A stretch of DNA of 30,993 nt from the IMG/VR virus record IMGVR_UViG_3300024259_000110, positions 1 through 30,993 of that record; one strand, 5' to 3'. The position numbers were made by a program, and so were the translations under genes. Source of the DNA: a virus. Positions 7,480 through 14,955 of this stretch are shown piece after piece. The number at the start of each line of letters is the position of its first letter. The stretch's first letter is position 1. The notes beneath the pieces were generated by a model, which was not told where the DNA came from, searched no databases, and saw only the letters and a list, made by a program, of their open reading frames with translations.

Positions 7480-8883
7480 TTAAGACAGATCCCCTTCAGG
7501 TGTTTGATTCAGTGCAAGATCCAGTGCAGTGGGTGGAACCCCTGCACCTTGAAGTTCTTGGGTCTTTGCAAGATTGTCTTTGATCTTCTGTTCAGCTTGT
7601 TCAATGGGTGTCACTGGTGGATCAACTTCATCATCACCAGGGAATGCATCAGGGTTGCTGTCAAGCAGCACCTGTGCAGAAGTTGTCTGACCTGATTGGA
7701 TCTTCCAATCTGTCTGGTCACGTTTTTCTTGTTCTGTCAGGATCTGCATTGATTCTTGAAAGTCCACTTCCATTCCATCAGGCAGGGTCTTCTTGAAATG
7801 ATATTGCATTTGTGCTTGTCTGACCTTGAACATTGCAGCATGGATCATGCGCCAATTTTCCACATCACCACTTCTGTTGTCCATCAGTTCCTGATTCCTG
7901 ACCTTCAGTGCAATCCCTGATTCAGTTGCAACACCCTGGACAAACTTGCTGTCCAACCCATAGTTCTGTGCAATTGATTGATAGATGAATTGAACACCAG
8001 TGATTGTGTCAGGGACATGACTGCTGAATCCAACTGTCCCCATCTTCACCCCTGGTGGAAGTTCAGTGAACCTGTCCTGGTTGATGATGACTTCACCTGC
8101 ATTCTTGACACCTTCAAGGAAGGGATAGTCAAAGTTCTGGAAGCGAATATTTGCATTCATTTCAGTCAAAGCAAGATTGATTCCAAGGTTGGATTCAATG
8201 ATGTCCTTCACTGGTTCATAGTCCATATATGATGATTCAGGTGGTGCCCCTTCTGAAAAGCAGAACACACCAGGGATCAGACCATATGGATTCACCCCTT
8301 CAAGCTTTTCATCTTCAAGGATTTCACCACCTTTGATATATTTGAATTGTTCTGTGGGTGTCCACATGACCCAAGTTTCTGCATCAGTGTTGGTCACTTC
8401 AGAAGATGCTTGGATTGGATAAGTCACACCAATTGGGTTCATTGGATCTGCACCAAAGATGGGAACAAAGTCCCTGATGATTTCAAGTTGAAGTTGATCA
8501 TCCCTGAATGTTGACTTCAAGAAGATCCCATTCAGCAGGTTCAACATTCTTTCTGCCCTTGCAAACTTCACCACATCCATCTTGGTTGCAGCATTGTATG
8601 CAGTGACCACATCCTGCTTGGTGTCTTCAGGGAACAACACAATGGGTCTGACCTTGTGAACCTGACTGATCCTTTTGATGATCCTTTTGGTGATGTTGTT
8701 GTTTGCATAGGAAATCTTCTTCATCATTTCTGGATCAAAGTAATCAAGGGTTTCACCTTCAGTCTGCCCTTCATAGTATTCAACTGCCCTGTTGATCACA
8801 TCAAGTCTTGCAAGGGATGTTGCCTGTTGTGCTTCCATCTGTGCATTGTTCATCATTTCAAGTGCTTGTTCAGACAATGCCAT
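7480..8883 (-). CDS. Portal protein
   Basis: A 467-residue protein placed between the large terminase and the MuF-like gene, with the length typical of portal proteins. The N-terminus (LARLDVINRAVEYYEGQ ... YANNNITKRIIKRIS) matches the start of SPP1/gp6-like portals, where helices precede the 'stem' region. The middle contains GLIPGVFCFSEGAPPESS, and the C-terminal part is helical, charged and proline-rich (a crown/barrel-like end, VDPPVTPIEQAEQKIKD). The start ATG 8883 is preceded by GGGGTG. Portals form the dodecameric ring through which terminase pumps DNA. It has its own upstream gap with a candidate promoter (8949-8977). Confidence 0.8.
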   Translation of the reverse strand: MALSEQALEMMNNAQMEAQQATSLARLDVINRAVEYYEGQTEGETLDYFDPEMMKKISYANNNITKRIIKRISQVHKVRPIVLFPEDTKQDVVTAYNAATKMDVVKFARAERMLNLLNGIFLKSTFRDDQLQLEIIRDFVPIFGADPMNPIGVTYPIQASSEVTNTDAETWVMWTPTEQFKYIKGGEILEDEKLEGVNPYGLIPGVFCFSEGAPPESSYMDYEPVKDIIESNLGINLALTEMNANIRFQNFDYPFLEGVKNAGEVIINQDRFTELPPGVKMGTVGFSSHVPDTITGVQFIYQSIAQNYGLDSKFVQGVATESGIALKVRNQELMDNRSGDVENWRMIHAAMFKVRQAQMQYHFKKTLPDGMEVDFQESMQILTEQEKRDQTDWKIQSGQTTSAQVLLDSNPDAFPGDDEVDPPVTPIEQAEQKIKDNLAKTQELQGAGVPPTALDLALNQTPEGDLS

Positions 8884-8948
8884 TGTTCACACCCCAATTG
8901 TGTTGATTGTATATAGTTGCTTTTTGTGGTTTCTTTTGGTCATCAGAT

Positions 8949-8977
8949 AAACTAAAAGAATGAATAATCCTTGACAA
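8949..8977 (-). promoter_or_regulatory. Candidate promoter for the portal-head operon, with palindrome at -35
   Basis: In the 154-base gap between large terminase and portal, the minus strand shows TTGTCA (8972-8977), a 17-base spacer and TAGTTT (8949-8954). The -35 lies inside a perfect 13-base palindrome, TCCTTGACAAGGA (8968-8980), a possible operator. The -10 is a poor match to TATAAT. On the plus strand the same palindrome offers TTGACA, but no plus-strand gene follows. This is the longest non-coding gap in the packaging-head block, which favours a control site. Confidence 0.4.
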
Positions 8978-9019
8978 GGACTAATTGATCATTATGGGAA
9001 GACCCTGATTTCTGGTGCT

Positions 9020-9037
9020 TTTAGAATCTATTCTGAA
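9020..9037. promoter_or_regulatory. 18-bp palindrome, copy 1 (end of large terminase)
   Basis: TTTAGAAT-CT-ATTCTGAA, 7 of 8 arm positions complementary. It sits immediately after the terminase stop codon. It matches three other sites at 13924, 17697 and 18538 that share the form TTYAGAAT-NN-ATTCTRAA and also lie at gene boundaries. Probably a protein-binding site. Confidence 0.55.
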
Positions 9038-10585
9038 TCACTTCACACCATATCTTGACACACCACCATATTCCTGTTCAAGGATTTCATCACCATGTCT
9101 GGTCACTTGTCCATATCTGAAGTAATCACTTGAATGTTCCACCCCATCCTTCAGGATCCCATCACCTTTCCTTCTGGTCTGTTCCAGTGACATGACCAGT
9201 GTTGGAACCTTGGGTTGATAGAAGTGAACCCTGTGGATCCCATCACTTGTCCAATCTGACAATCTCATTGCACAGATTTCCAGGGACAGTCTGTGACTTG
9301 GGTTGGATTGGTTTGTCATGTCCACCACTTCCCAATTCAGATCCTGTGCCATTCTTTTTATGATGTCATAGTCTGATTCATATCCCCTTGTGTCACCAAA
9401 CTTTCCACTGAAATCCCCATATAGATAGATGACTTTGTTCTTGTGTGCCCTGTATGTGTCCAGGAATTCTGCCATGTGTGCAGCAGTGGTTGTTCTTTCT
9501 TCATCAACCACTTCATCAAAATAGTAGTCATCACCCTTCACTTCATGTGACAAACCCCAACACATTGGGATGATGTTGAAGTCACATTCAATCTGAATGG
9601 GAAGTCCTTGTTCATATGGGTCTTCATCCAGACCCTGCACCTTGATGTCAAAGTCAGGGAATGCTTTCCCCTTGACTGCTGCTGCATAGTTGATGTCAAG
9701 GTTGCTTGCAACATCAGAAGCAGATCTTGTCCTGACCTGTTCATCATACCATGCAGAATCCTTCAGTGGGTGAAGTTCCCAATGCAGGGTGATCATTCTG
9801 ATCTGACCCTGTTCTTGGTTTCTCAATTTGTAGAAGTGATTATTCTTTCCCCATGCAGAACCAACTGCAATCTTGCAGTCAGTGGTGTCACTTGCTGATT
9901 CCCATGCAGCTTCATCAGTGTGTTCCCACTTTGGAAATTCATCAAACAGTGCAGCTTTTGCCCTTCCTGATGTTCCAAAGTTCACATTGTTTGCTTCACC
10001 ACTGATGGTGCATTCAGTGACAGGGTTGATCAATCTGTTGTAATTGTCAAAGGGTGACTGATGTCCCAATTCAAATCCCTTGGGAAGCATCCAGGAAGGA
10101 AGTCTTTTCAACACATATCTTGCTTTCTGCATCAGGGTGGACATGTCACCAAGTGCATCCACATATTGCTGCTTCCTTGACCCAAGCAGGAAGTCATTCC
10201 CTGCACCCTGGAACAACCAGAACCACAAGAAGACTGCAATGACCAACCATGATGCACCCATGTCCCTGGACTTTTCAACAAGCAGGTTGTTCCCCTGTTC
10301 AATTGCATCCTTCACTTCATTGATGAATTCATCCTGAAAGTCAAAGGTGATGAAGGGCATGTGTGGACTGTCCCACCCAAGTTCCTTGAACTTGTCACCC
10401 TTTGCATCATATGTCCAACAGAAGCAGTTGATCCAGAAGATTGGATCTGCAGCACATGCAGCAAGGATCAATGCCCTGACTTGCAGATCCACACCACCCT
10501 GTGTGTGAAGGTTGTATCTTAGCAGACCATTGGTGTCATTGTCCTTTGGTAAATTTTGCAAGAAGGACTGCAATGGGATCTTCAC
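9038..10585 (-). CDS. terL: Terminase large subunit
   Basis: A 515-residue ATPase-nuclease that packages DNA into the prohead. The ATPase shows a Walker-A-like motif EKSRDMGASW (residues 104-113), Walker B AALFDEF (211-217, with catalytic Glu after Asp) and a coupling segment VGSAWGKNNHF (~241-251). The nuclease half has acidic residues at ECDFNII (Asp335) and YLYGDFSGK (Asp391), as in RNase-H-fold terminase nucleases. The listed start is GTG at 10585, which overlaps the small terminase gene by 50 bases and has GAAAGG very close; a TTG slightly downstream is possible. There is no in-frame ATG before the Walker A motif. It lies between the small terminase and portal genes. Confidence 0.9.
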   Translation of the reverse strand: MKIPLQSFLQNLPKDNDTNGLLRYNLHTQGGVDLQVRALILAACAADPIFWINCFCWTYDAKGDKFKELGWDSPHMPFITFDFQDEFINEVKDAIEQGNNLLVEKSRDMGASWLVIAVFLWFWLFQGAGNDFLLGSRKQQYVDALGDMSTLMQKARYVLKRLPSWMLPKGFELGHQSPFDNYNRLINPVTECTISGEANNVNFGTSGRAKAALFDEFPKWEHTDEAAWESASDTTDCKIAVGSAWGKNNHFYKLRNQEQGQIRMITLHWELHPLKDSAWYDEQVRTRSASDVASNLDINYAAAVKGKAFPDFDIKVQGLDEDPYEQGLPIQIECDFNIIPMCWGLSHEVKGDDYYFDEVVDEERTTTAAHMAEFLDTYRAHKNKVIYLYGDFSGKFGDTRGYESDYDIIKRMAQDLNWEVVDMTNQSNPSHRLSLEICAMRLSDWTSDGIHRVHFYQPKVPTLVMSLEQTRRKGDGILKDGVEHSSDYFRYGQVTRHGDEILEQEYGGVSRYGVK

Positions 10586-11045
10586 CTTTCTTCAGTGTTG
10601 GAAGTTCTTCAGGTGTCAGGTTTGCATTGACATTCATCTGCATTGCCCTTCCAACTTCATGTTCAATCAAAGTCTTCTGTGCAGTGTTGTCACCTTCCAA
10701 TGCTTGCTTCACCATCTGGACTGCAATCAATTGCCTGATGTTTCTTTGTGACCCAACTGCATTGATCTTGGTTTCCTTCCTGGACAGTGTTCCACTTTCA
10801 TCAGTGATGTTCATGACAACATTGATTGTCTTTGCTTCCATGATTTCATTGATGATGTCAGTCCAGGTGTTCCCCTTCTTTGCCCTTCCTTTTGGATTGC
10901 CTGATTGACCCTTCACCCATGATGCAGGTGTTGGTTTTCTTTTCCTGGTTGGTTTCTTCTTGGGTTTGCTGATCAATTGCTGTTTTGCAGCAACCTGTTT
11001 GGACTGTGCTTTTGGGGTGGTCTTTTGTGTCTTCCTTGTTGTCAT
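10536..11045 (-). CDS. Terminase small subunit-like protein (DUF5681-type motif)
   Basis: A 169-residue protein with a very basic N-terminus (many Lys, Arg and Thr to residue 40) followed by WVKGQSGNPKGRAKKG (residues 43-58). SGNPKGR is the hallmark of DUF5681-type proteins that often precede large terminases. The C-terminal half is helical (NIRQLIAVQMVKQALEGDN) and suits oligomerisation. It overlaps the large terminase by about 50 bases, supporting a terminase partner. The basic tail should bind DNA at the packaging site. The start at 11045 has CAGGAAAAATGAT upstream. The 146-base gap on its 5' side holds only a 12-base palindrome (11136-11147, CATTCATGAATG) and a 21-codon frame I do not trust. 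Confidence 0.65.
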   Translation of the reverse strand: MTTRKTQKTTPKAQSKQVAAKQQLISKPKKKPTRKRKPTPASWVKGQSGNPKGRAKKGNTWTDIINEIMEAKTINVVMNITDESGTLSRKETKINAVGSQRNIRQLIAVQMVKQALEGDNTAQKTLIEHEVGRAMQMNVNANLTPEELPTLKKGEDPIAVLLAKFTKGQ

Positions 11046-11191
11046 ATCATTTTTCCTGTTTTGTCAGTGCAACAAGTTAGAACATGAACACATGGGGATG
11101 CAAGAAAGAAGAACCCCATCCAACTGGACAGGGTTCATTCATGAATGCACTGGATAATTTATGCAGGACAACAGTGCATGTCAGAACATAA

Positions 11192-11455
11192 TCACCACCC
11201 CTTTCTGATTGTCAAGGCAACCCCTGACTGTGGTTGTTCAAATCCAGGGAACAATGCTGTCAGATCTGCATCCATCTTCCTGGACATTTCATTCATCATT
11301 AATTTTGCAAGAATCTGTTCAGGTGTCCCTTCAATGATTGGTGGTGTCTTCCCATAGTTCACTGCAACCAGTTCCCCAACAGGTTCCTTCTTCAGTGCAG
11401 CAAGTGGTGCAAGCAGTGGTGACAGCAGCAGTCCAATGAATTCAGATCTTTGCAT
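11192..11455 (-). CDS. Hypothetical protein, 87 aa
   Basis: The 87-residue product has a hydrophobic N-terminal stretch (FIGLLLSPLLAPLAALKK, residues 6-23) that could be a signal anchor or an amphipathic helix, then a soluble part with TPEQILAKLMMNEMSRKMDADL. I do not recognise it. A good Shine-Dalgarno (GGAAGGAAG) precedes ATG 11455, and its 5' end overlaps the 70-aa gene by 14 bases. It is the last gene before the small terminase. Confidence 0.6.
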   Translation of the reverse strand: MQRSEFIGLLLSPLLAPLAALKKEPVGELVAVNYGKTPPIIEGTPEQILAKLMMNEMSRKMDADLTALFPGFEQPQSGVALTIRKGW

Positions 11456-11654
11456 TGGTTGCTTCCTTCCTGGATTGGGTCAACTTCCAAAGCTTTCTGC
11501 AGGTGTGTGTGCAGAAGTGATGTTGATCTTCACCCTTCCCATTCACCTTCCATCCTGCTTGTCTTGCTTGTCTTTCAACCCTTCTGCTGTGGACAGGAAA
11601 CTGTTCAGTGAATCCACACCTGTCACAGGTGACCACATGGATCCTGGTCTTCAT
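11442..11654 (-). CDS. Small zinc-finger protein, 70 aa
   Basis: A short basic protein with two cysteine pairs, CDRCGF (residues 10-15) and FCTHTCRK (47-54), spaced like a treble-clef or C4 zinc finger. The segment between is Arg-rich (VHSRRVERQARQAGWK), fitting DNA or RNA binding. ATG 11654 follows the stop of the 37-aa gene by one base (TGACATG). Function unknown; perhaps a transcription or packaging accessory factor. Confidence 0.65.
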   Translation of the reverse strand: MKTRIHVVTCDRCGFTEQFPVHSRRVERQARQAGWKVNGKGEDQHHFCTHTCRKLWKLTQSRKEATNAKI

Positions 11655-11655
11655 G

Positions 11656-11769
11656 TCAATCCCTTCCCTTGATTAGCTTCAGCAAGATCTGCAACCCTGC
11701 ACCTTGTCCAAGCTTGGTGGACAACAGTGCAATTGCTTCCCTGATCTTCCTGACTTCAGCTTTGGTCAT
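11656..11769 (-). CDS. Very small protein, 37 aa
   Basis: ATG 11769 overlaps the preceding stop as ATGA, and its TGA (11656-11658) lies one base before the next ATG. The product starts MTKAEVRKIREAIALL and ends KLIKGRD, a predicted amphipathic helix with a Gly-Gly-rich turn. It fills exactly the gap between two credible genes with coupling on both sides, which is the main evidence. Codon choice is the same CpG-free set as its neighbours. No function is known. Confidence 0.6.
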   Translation of the reverse strand: MTKAEVRKIREAIALLSTKLGQGAGLQILLKLIKGRD

Positions 11770-12029
11770 TTGTCTTCCCTGCAGGATCTGCACAGTTCTT
11801 GCTTGTTCCCATGTGCATCAATGAAGGTCTTGATTCCCCTGTTCTTCTTGCATCCTGGACACTTGATGATTGACTTGGATCCAGGCATTGTTCCATTTCT
11901 TAAAAGTGGCATGTCTTCCTTCTTTCCAAATATTCTTTCATAGTTCTTGTCATATTGCTTCTTGTTGACAGGTCTTGGTCTGTCACCCTTCCCTGCTTCA
12001 CCAACTGTCACAAAAGGGATCCATGACAT
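11766..12029 (-). CDS. GKGDRPRP-motif phage protein with C-terminal zinc ribbon, 87 aa
   Basis: The N-terminal half carries GKGDRPRPVNKKQYDKNYERIFG. This follows a conserved small-phage-protein pattern (GKGDkpRPv...yd.n...IF) known from many phages, without a known role. The C-terminal half adds CPGCKKNRG and CRSCREDK, a CxxC...CxxC zinc ribbon. I chose ATG 12029 (product begins MSWIPFVTV) because GCAGGATGTC precedes it; an ATG at 12038 adds three residues. It overlaps the end of the CxxCH protein gene by 22 bases. The combination with a zinc ribbon is worth noting. Confidence 0.65.
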   Translation of the reverse strand: MSWIPFVTVGEAGKGDRPRPVNKKQYDKNYERIFGKKEDMPLLRNGTMPGSKSIIKCPGCKKNRGIKTFIDAHGNKQELCRSCREDK

Positions 12030-12205
12030 CCTGCACATGGACTGTCTTCACCATGACAGTTCAGACAAGGTGTGGGGAAGTCTGTTGATGTCTTGACAAG
12101 TGTTGTGTCCCTGGTGCATTGGATTGTGTCAACTGAACATCCAACTGGTTTGTCATCTGTGCAGCAGACCAGGAAGATTGCTGCAATCATAATCATTCTT
12201 TTCAT
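12008..12205 (-). CDS. Tiny exported protein with two CxxCH (haem c-like) motifs, 65 aa
   Basis: From ATG 12205 (GAAAGGAACTGAA upstream) the product has a signal peptide of about 14 residues, MKRMIMIAAIFLVC. It may end in a lipobox-like LVCC, though this is not canonical. The mature part has CLNCH (47-51) and CAGCHG (57-62) only six residues apart. CxxCH is the covalent haem-binding motif of c-type cytochromes, and export is what such proteins need. With about 50 mature residues it would be one of the smallest dihaem proteins, so a zinc site or disulfide-rich protein is an alternative. Two further Cys (23, 30) lie upstream. A longer start at 12229 lacks a good ribosome site. The neighbours are an HNH nuclease and a zinc-ribbon protein. 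Confidence 0.6.
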   Translation of the reverse strand: MKRMIMIAAIFLVCCTDDKPVGCSVDTIQCTRDTTLVKTSTDFPTPCLNCHGEDSPCAGCHGSLL

Positions 12206-12216
12206 TTCAGTTCCTT

Positions 12217-12519
12217 TCATAGTGGACAACCATATCCAAATGCATCTGTGATTGATTCATATAATCCAGTGACATCCCCTGCAATGATGAAGGGATCAAT
12301 GTTGTGGTCAATGAAGAACATGATCATCCCTTGCTTGTTGTCATGACATTCAGTGTGATGCTTCCAACAGATTGGGATCACATTCATTGGATCCTTCCCA
12401 CCTTGTGACTTCAGCTTCACATGATGTGGGTGGATCCCAGGTGTCTTGCACCCTGGAATGCAGCAGTCAAGTGATGACACCCATCTTCTGAAAGCAGGGT
12501 CATCCTGTTCAATTCTCAT
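12217..12519 (-). CDS. HNH endonuclease
   Basis: A 100-residue HNH nuclease. The motif is HPHHVK (residues 30-35), then GGKDPMNVIPIC (40-51, Asn46) and HHTECH (54-59), with Cys20, Cys24, Cys51 and nearby His as probable structural zinc ligands. It is the compact single-domain type found next to terminase genes in many siphophages, where it helps cut concatemers during packaging. Here it lies about 1.2 kb before the small terminase in the same operon. ATG 12519 overlaps the preceding stop (ATGA). The 12205-12219 spacing to the next gene is only a few bases. Confidence 0.85.
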   Translation of the reverse strand: MRIEQDDPAFRRWVSSLDCCIPGCKTPGIHPHHVKLKSQGGKDPMNVIPICWKHHTECHDNKQGMIMFFIDHNIDPFIIAGDVTGLYESITDAFGYGCPL

Positions 12520-12989
12520 TGCAACCCATCCTGCTTCCTGTCCACTTCAGATCCAAACAAAGAACCCTGACCAGGATTGGGTGCAAGTCTCCATGCATGA
12601 ACCTTGTCACCTTCATCACTGTTCCACATTGCTGTGTCTGACTTCTGCAGCTTGGGTTGGTTCCATAATTTCTGACCCTGTCTGGTCACTGTCATTGAAG
12701 TATAGAGACAATCACAATCCTGCTTGGTCACATACTTCTTGCACTTTGTGCAGAACCATGCAGACAGGTTTGACAATGCCCTTGAAATGGACTGATCCTT
12801 CAGTCTTTTTCCATGTCTTCTGGTGAATTCCCTGTTCAGTGCATCCCTTGTCCACCATTCAACTGCATTCTGCAGGTGGATCATGATGTCAACAATCTTG
12901 TCCTGTTGGGATCCTGCAGATGCATCCTTCTTCTTCAGTGCATCACCTGACAGGTTGGTCGTGTTGTGGAAGTTCAATGCTTGGGTCAT
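12516..12989 (-). CDS. Putative DNA-binding protein with zinc cluster, 157 aa
   Basis: Residues ~28-80 look like a winged-helix unit (IVDIMIHLQNAVEWWTRDAL ... SISRALSNLSAW), followed directly by CTKCKKYVTKQDCDC, a Cys-rich zinc site. The C-terminus is polar. I use ATG 12989 with AAGGGAAGGA at good spacing; a TTG at 12995 overlapping the preceding TGA would add two residues. The HTH-plus-zinc layout suggests a regulator or replication accessory, but no family is certain. It is followed by the HNH gene with ATGA overlap. Confidence 0.6.
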   Translation of the reverse strand: MTQALNFHNTTNLSGDALKKKDASAGSQQDKIVDIMIHLQNAVEWWTRDALNREFTRRHGKRLKDQSISRALSNLSAWFCTKCKKYVTKQDCDCLYTSMTVTRQGQKLWNQPKLQKSDTAMWNSDEGDKVHAWRLAPNPGQGSLFGSEVDRKQDGLQ

Positions 12990-12991
12990 GG

Positions 12992-13354
12992 TCAATCCTT
13001 CCCTTGTTCAGTGAACAACTTCAGGGTGTGTTCAGGTGCCCACATTGCCCTGTCTTGCAGTCTGACCTGATACATGGTTTCCCTGTTCTTCTTGATGCTG
13101 ATTTCAATCACCCTGTGTGACAGTGGGTTCAAGTGCTGAATCAGGACAACCCTGTCTTCAATGTCAAAGACATGTTTCCCACATCTGTTCCCCTTCATCA
13201 ATTCAATGACAGAATGCTGTTTGATGATGTTTTCTGTGGACTTGGAAAGCTGCCCTTGCAGATCCTTCACCCTGTTGTTGGACTTCTGTAAGAAGACAAA
13301 CAAGACCACAATCACAATGAACATGATTGGGACTGCAATGAATTCAACTGTCAT
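12992..13354 (-). CDS. Membrane-anchored coiled-coil protein, 120 aa
   Basis: A single N-terminal transmembrane helix (residues ~4-22, FIAVPIMFIVIVVLFVFLQ) is followed by a short coiled coil (NNRVKDLQGQLSKSTENIIK) and a soluble C-terminal domain with FDIEDRVVLIQHLNPLSHR and MYQVRLQDRAMWAPEH. The C-terminal part looks like a small beta domain. The ATG at 13354 overlaps the stop of the 56-aa gene. A Cys at ~58 is alone. Function unknown; a membrane protein in the early block might modify the cell envelope or exclude other phages. Confidence 0.6.
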   Translation of the reverse strand: MTVEFIAVPIMFIVIVVLFVFLQKSNNRVKDLQGQLSKSTENIIKQHSVIELMKGNRCGKHVFDIEDRVVLIQHLNPLSHRVIEISIKKNRETMYQVRLQDRAMWAPEHTLKLFTEQGKD

Positions 13355-13521
13355 GACTTGTCACCCCTTCCTGAAGGATCCAGAAACATCCTTGTCCTTT
13401 CTGCACAGTCTTCACATCTTGAAGCATGACCTGAAGCTGCAAGTGCTGCAGCACAGAAGAAACCAAACAATGAACCAACACCACCAATTGCAAACAATAC
13501 TGACCAATGCAGTTCAATCAT
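13351..13521 (-). CDS. Small membrane protein, 56 aa
   Basis: The product begins MIELHWSVLFAIGGVGSL and has one hydrophobic helix (residues 7-30), then CEDCAERTRMF with a CxxC pair. Start 13521 and stop 13351-13353 overlap both neighbours as ATGA, and the 13355-13517 gap is otherwise empty. Upstream GGGTGAAGAA serves as a weak ribosome site. The tight coupling and normal codon choice argue for a real gene. Function unknown. Confidence 0.65.
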   Translation of the reverse strand: MIELHWSVLFAIGGVGSLFGFFCAAALAASGHASRCEDCAERTRMFLDPSGRGDKS

Positions 13522-13727
13522 TTCTTCACCCTTTCATATTTCACTTTGTGGGTCTTCAGGATCTGGATGAAAGCATCCTTGAACTTGTTGGGAAGATCCT
13601 GGATGTGGGTGTTGCCATATTTCAATGAAGCATGATATGACACACCATTCCTGTTCAGGTGCTTCTGTGTGATTCCATAGACAATCAGGAATTCATTGAT
13701 GGTCTTGATTGGTTTGTCTTCATTCAT
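13518..13727 (-). CDS. Hypothetical protein, 69 aa
   Basis: A 69-residue basic protein predicted to be helical, with a possible helix-turn-helix-like core (INEFLIVYGITQKHLNRNGV). It overlaps its neighbours by ATGA on both sides. I cannot name the family. If it is an HTH protein it could be the regulator acting on the repeated palindromes, but that is speculation. Confidence 0.55.
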   Translation of the reverse strand: MNEDKPIKTINEFLIVYGITQKHLNRNGVSYHASLKYGNTHIQDLPNKFKDAFIQILKTHKVKYERVKK

Positions 13728-13900
13728 GCTTCTGCACCTTTCGATATTTCAGACAGTCTTTTTTCAAATCCTTTTTGATAGTCTGCACCCTTGACTTTGA
13801 AAAGCTTGTCCAGGTGAAGTCTTCCAGGGGATCTGTTCAGCAGTTTGATTGCAGCATCTGCATCAATCCACCCAAGTCTGAAGTGATAGTTTGTGTTCAT
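13724..13900 (-). CDS. Hypothetical protein, 58 aa
   Basis: The product starts MNTNYHFRLGWIDADAA and ends SEISKGAEA; it is mixed helical and basic. ATG 13900 has GAAAGGAAGATCACT upstream, the same site seen before other early genes, and the TGA overlaps the next ATG. It is the first gene after the candidate promoter and palindrome at 13924-13957, so it would head its own transcription unit. Function unknown. Confidence 0.65.
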   Translation of the reverse strand: MNTNYHFRLGWIDADAAIKLLNRSPGRLHLDKLFKVKGADYQKGFEKRLSEISKGAEA

Positions 13901-13923
13901 AGTGATCTTCCTTTCTTCCTTTG

Positions 13924-13957
13924 CTTAGAATATATTCTGAAACAGTGGTCAGATCAA
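13924..13957 (-). promoter_or_regulatory. Candidate promoter with 18-bp palindrome, copy 2
   Basis: The palindrome CTTAGAAT-AT-ATTCTGAA occupies 13924-13941. On the minus strand a -10 TATATT (13929-13934) lies inside it, 17 bases from TTGATC (13952-13957). The ribosome site and ATG of the 58-aa gene follow. A protein bound to the palindrome would block the -10. The -35 overlaps the last codons of the preceding gene. Confidence 0.5.
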
Positions 13958-14679
13958 GATCTTCTGAACCAGTTCTGAAACATGTGCAGCTTCTTGTGTG
14001 CTGCTGTCTTGAAGATCATTTCACCCTGTTCATTCATCCTTTGGATCTTGATCAAGGTGACACCCTTCTTGACTAATCTTTCAAGCTTGTCATCATCATC
14101 ATCAGGGTGGACAACATATTCAATTGCCTTGGGAAGGAAGACCTTGAAGATTGCAGGTGTGTGAAGAACTTCAACATCAGGATAGATGTCACCAATGCCT
14201 GATTCAATCCCCTTCCTGTGTGCAAGGAACACCCAAGTCTTCCCAAGCTTGAAGTCATGTGGGATGCTGTTGATCCTTCTTGACACACCCTGGACTGCTG
14301 CTTCCTGAAGGAAGTCTTCTGGTGTTTGATAGAACTTTTCACCAATCCAGATCATCCCTGCATTGTGCATCTTGTTGACACCATGTGTGGACAGACTGCA
14401 GGATCTGCAGCTTGATGCACCAAGAACTTCTTGAATTTCATTGGTTGAATATTGGTCAACACCCTTGCACTTCAGATCCCCAAACAACTTCACAGGATCA
14501 ATCCAGGTGAATCCCCTGGACACTTTAATCCCACCACCACAACAGGGACAGATCCCAATTGGAAGGGGAAGTTTCCCACATGCTTTCCCTTCTTCAGGTG
14601 CTATCAAATAAAGTCCCCCTTCCTTTCTCCAACCACATCCCCTGACACTGTCATATCTTGTTTCAATGTTCAGATCCAT
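13954..14679 (-). CDS. Cysteine-rich conserved phage protein, 241 aa
   Basis: From ATG 14679 (AAGGAAAGGAAGG upstream) the product has RGCGWRKEGGLYLIAP, then CGKLPLPIGICPCCGGG with a CPCC zinc knuckle, and later ASSCRSCSLS, so probably one or two zinc sites. I have seen this 'GCGWRK.GGLYL ... PIPIGICPCCG' layout in hypothetical proteins of other phages but know no function. A hydrophobic-aromatic middle (FTWIDPVKLFGD) and a basic C-terminus follow. An alternative ATG at 14700 overlaps the previous stop and adds seven residues. Confidence 0.7.
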   Translation of the reverse strand: MDLNIETRYDSVRGCGWRKEGGLYLIAPEEGKACGKLPLPIGICPCCGGGIKVSRGFTWIDPVKLFGDLKCKGVDQYSTNEIQEVLGASSCRSCSLSTHGVNKMHNAGMIWIGEKFYQTPEDFLQEAAVQGVSRRINSIPHDFKLGKTWVFLAHRKGIESGIGDIYPDVEVLHTPAIFKVFLPKAIEYVVHPDDDDDKLERLVKKGVTLIKIQRMNEQGEMIFKTAAHKKLHMFQNWFRRS

Positions 14680-14696
14680 CTTGACCTTCCTTTCCT

Positions 14697-14954
14697 TCAT
14701 TTCACAAAGACATGAAACACAAGACCATTCATGGTGAATGTGTTCACATATCTTCCAAGCTTCACATCTGTTGCATCATTCCCTGTCCACTTCATGATGA
14801 CATCCACATCAATCAAGACTGCATCCTTGTCCACCAGACACCACATGACAGGAACACCATCCTGGATCTGGACTGTCAGGAAGTCTGCTGTTTCAGGGAT
14901 CTTGATGACCTGTTCATGTTGAACCTTCAGTTGATATTTCCAGATTGTCAACAT
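14697..14954 (-). CDS. DUF7352-like protein, 85 aa
   Basis: The start MLTIWKYQLKVQHEQVIKIP and the following LTVQIQDGVPVMWCLVD match the DUF7352-like pattern of small phage proteins (TIWKY.L......i.mP.ga..L.vq.q.G.p.lWalvD), which are of unknown role and often found in early or middle operons. ATG 14954 follows the methyltransferase stop by one base (TGACATG) with AAGGGTGGT upstream. A longer frame to 15017 lies inside the methyltransferase gene and is rejected. Confidence 0.7.
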   Translation of the reverse strand: MLTIWKYQLKVQHEQVIKIPETADFLTVQIQDGVPVMWCLVDKDAVLIDVDVIMKWTGNDATDVKLGRYVNTFTMNGLVFHVFVK

Positions 14955-14955
14955 G

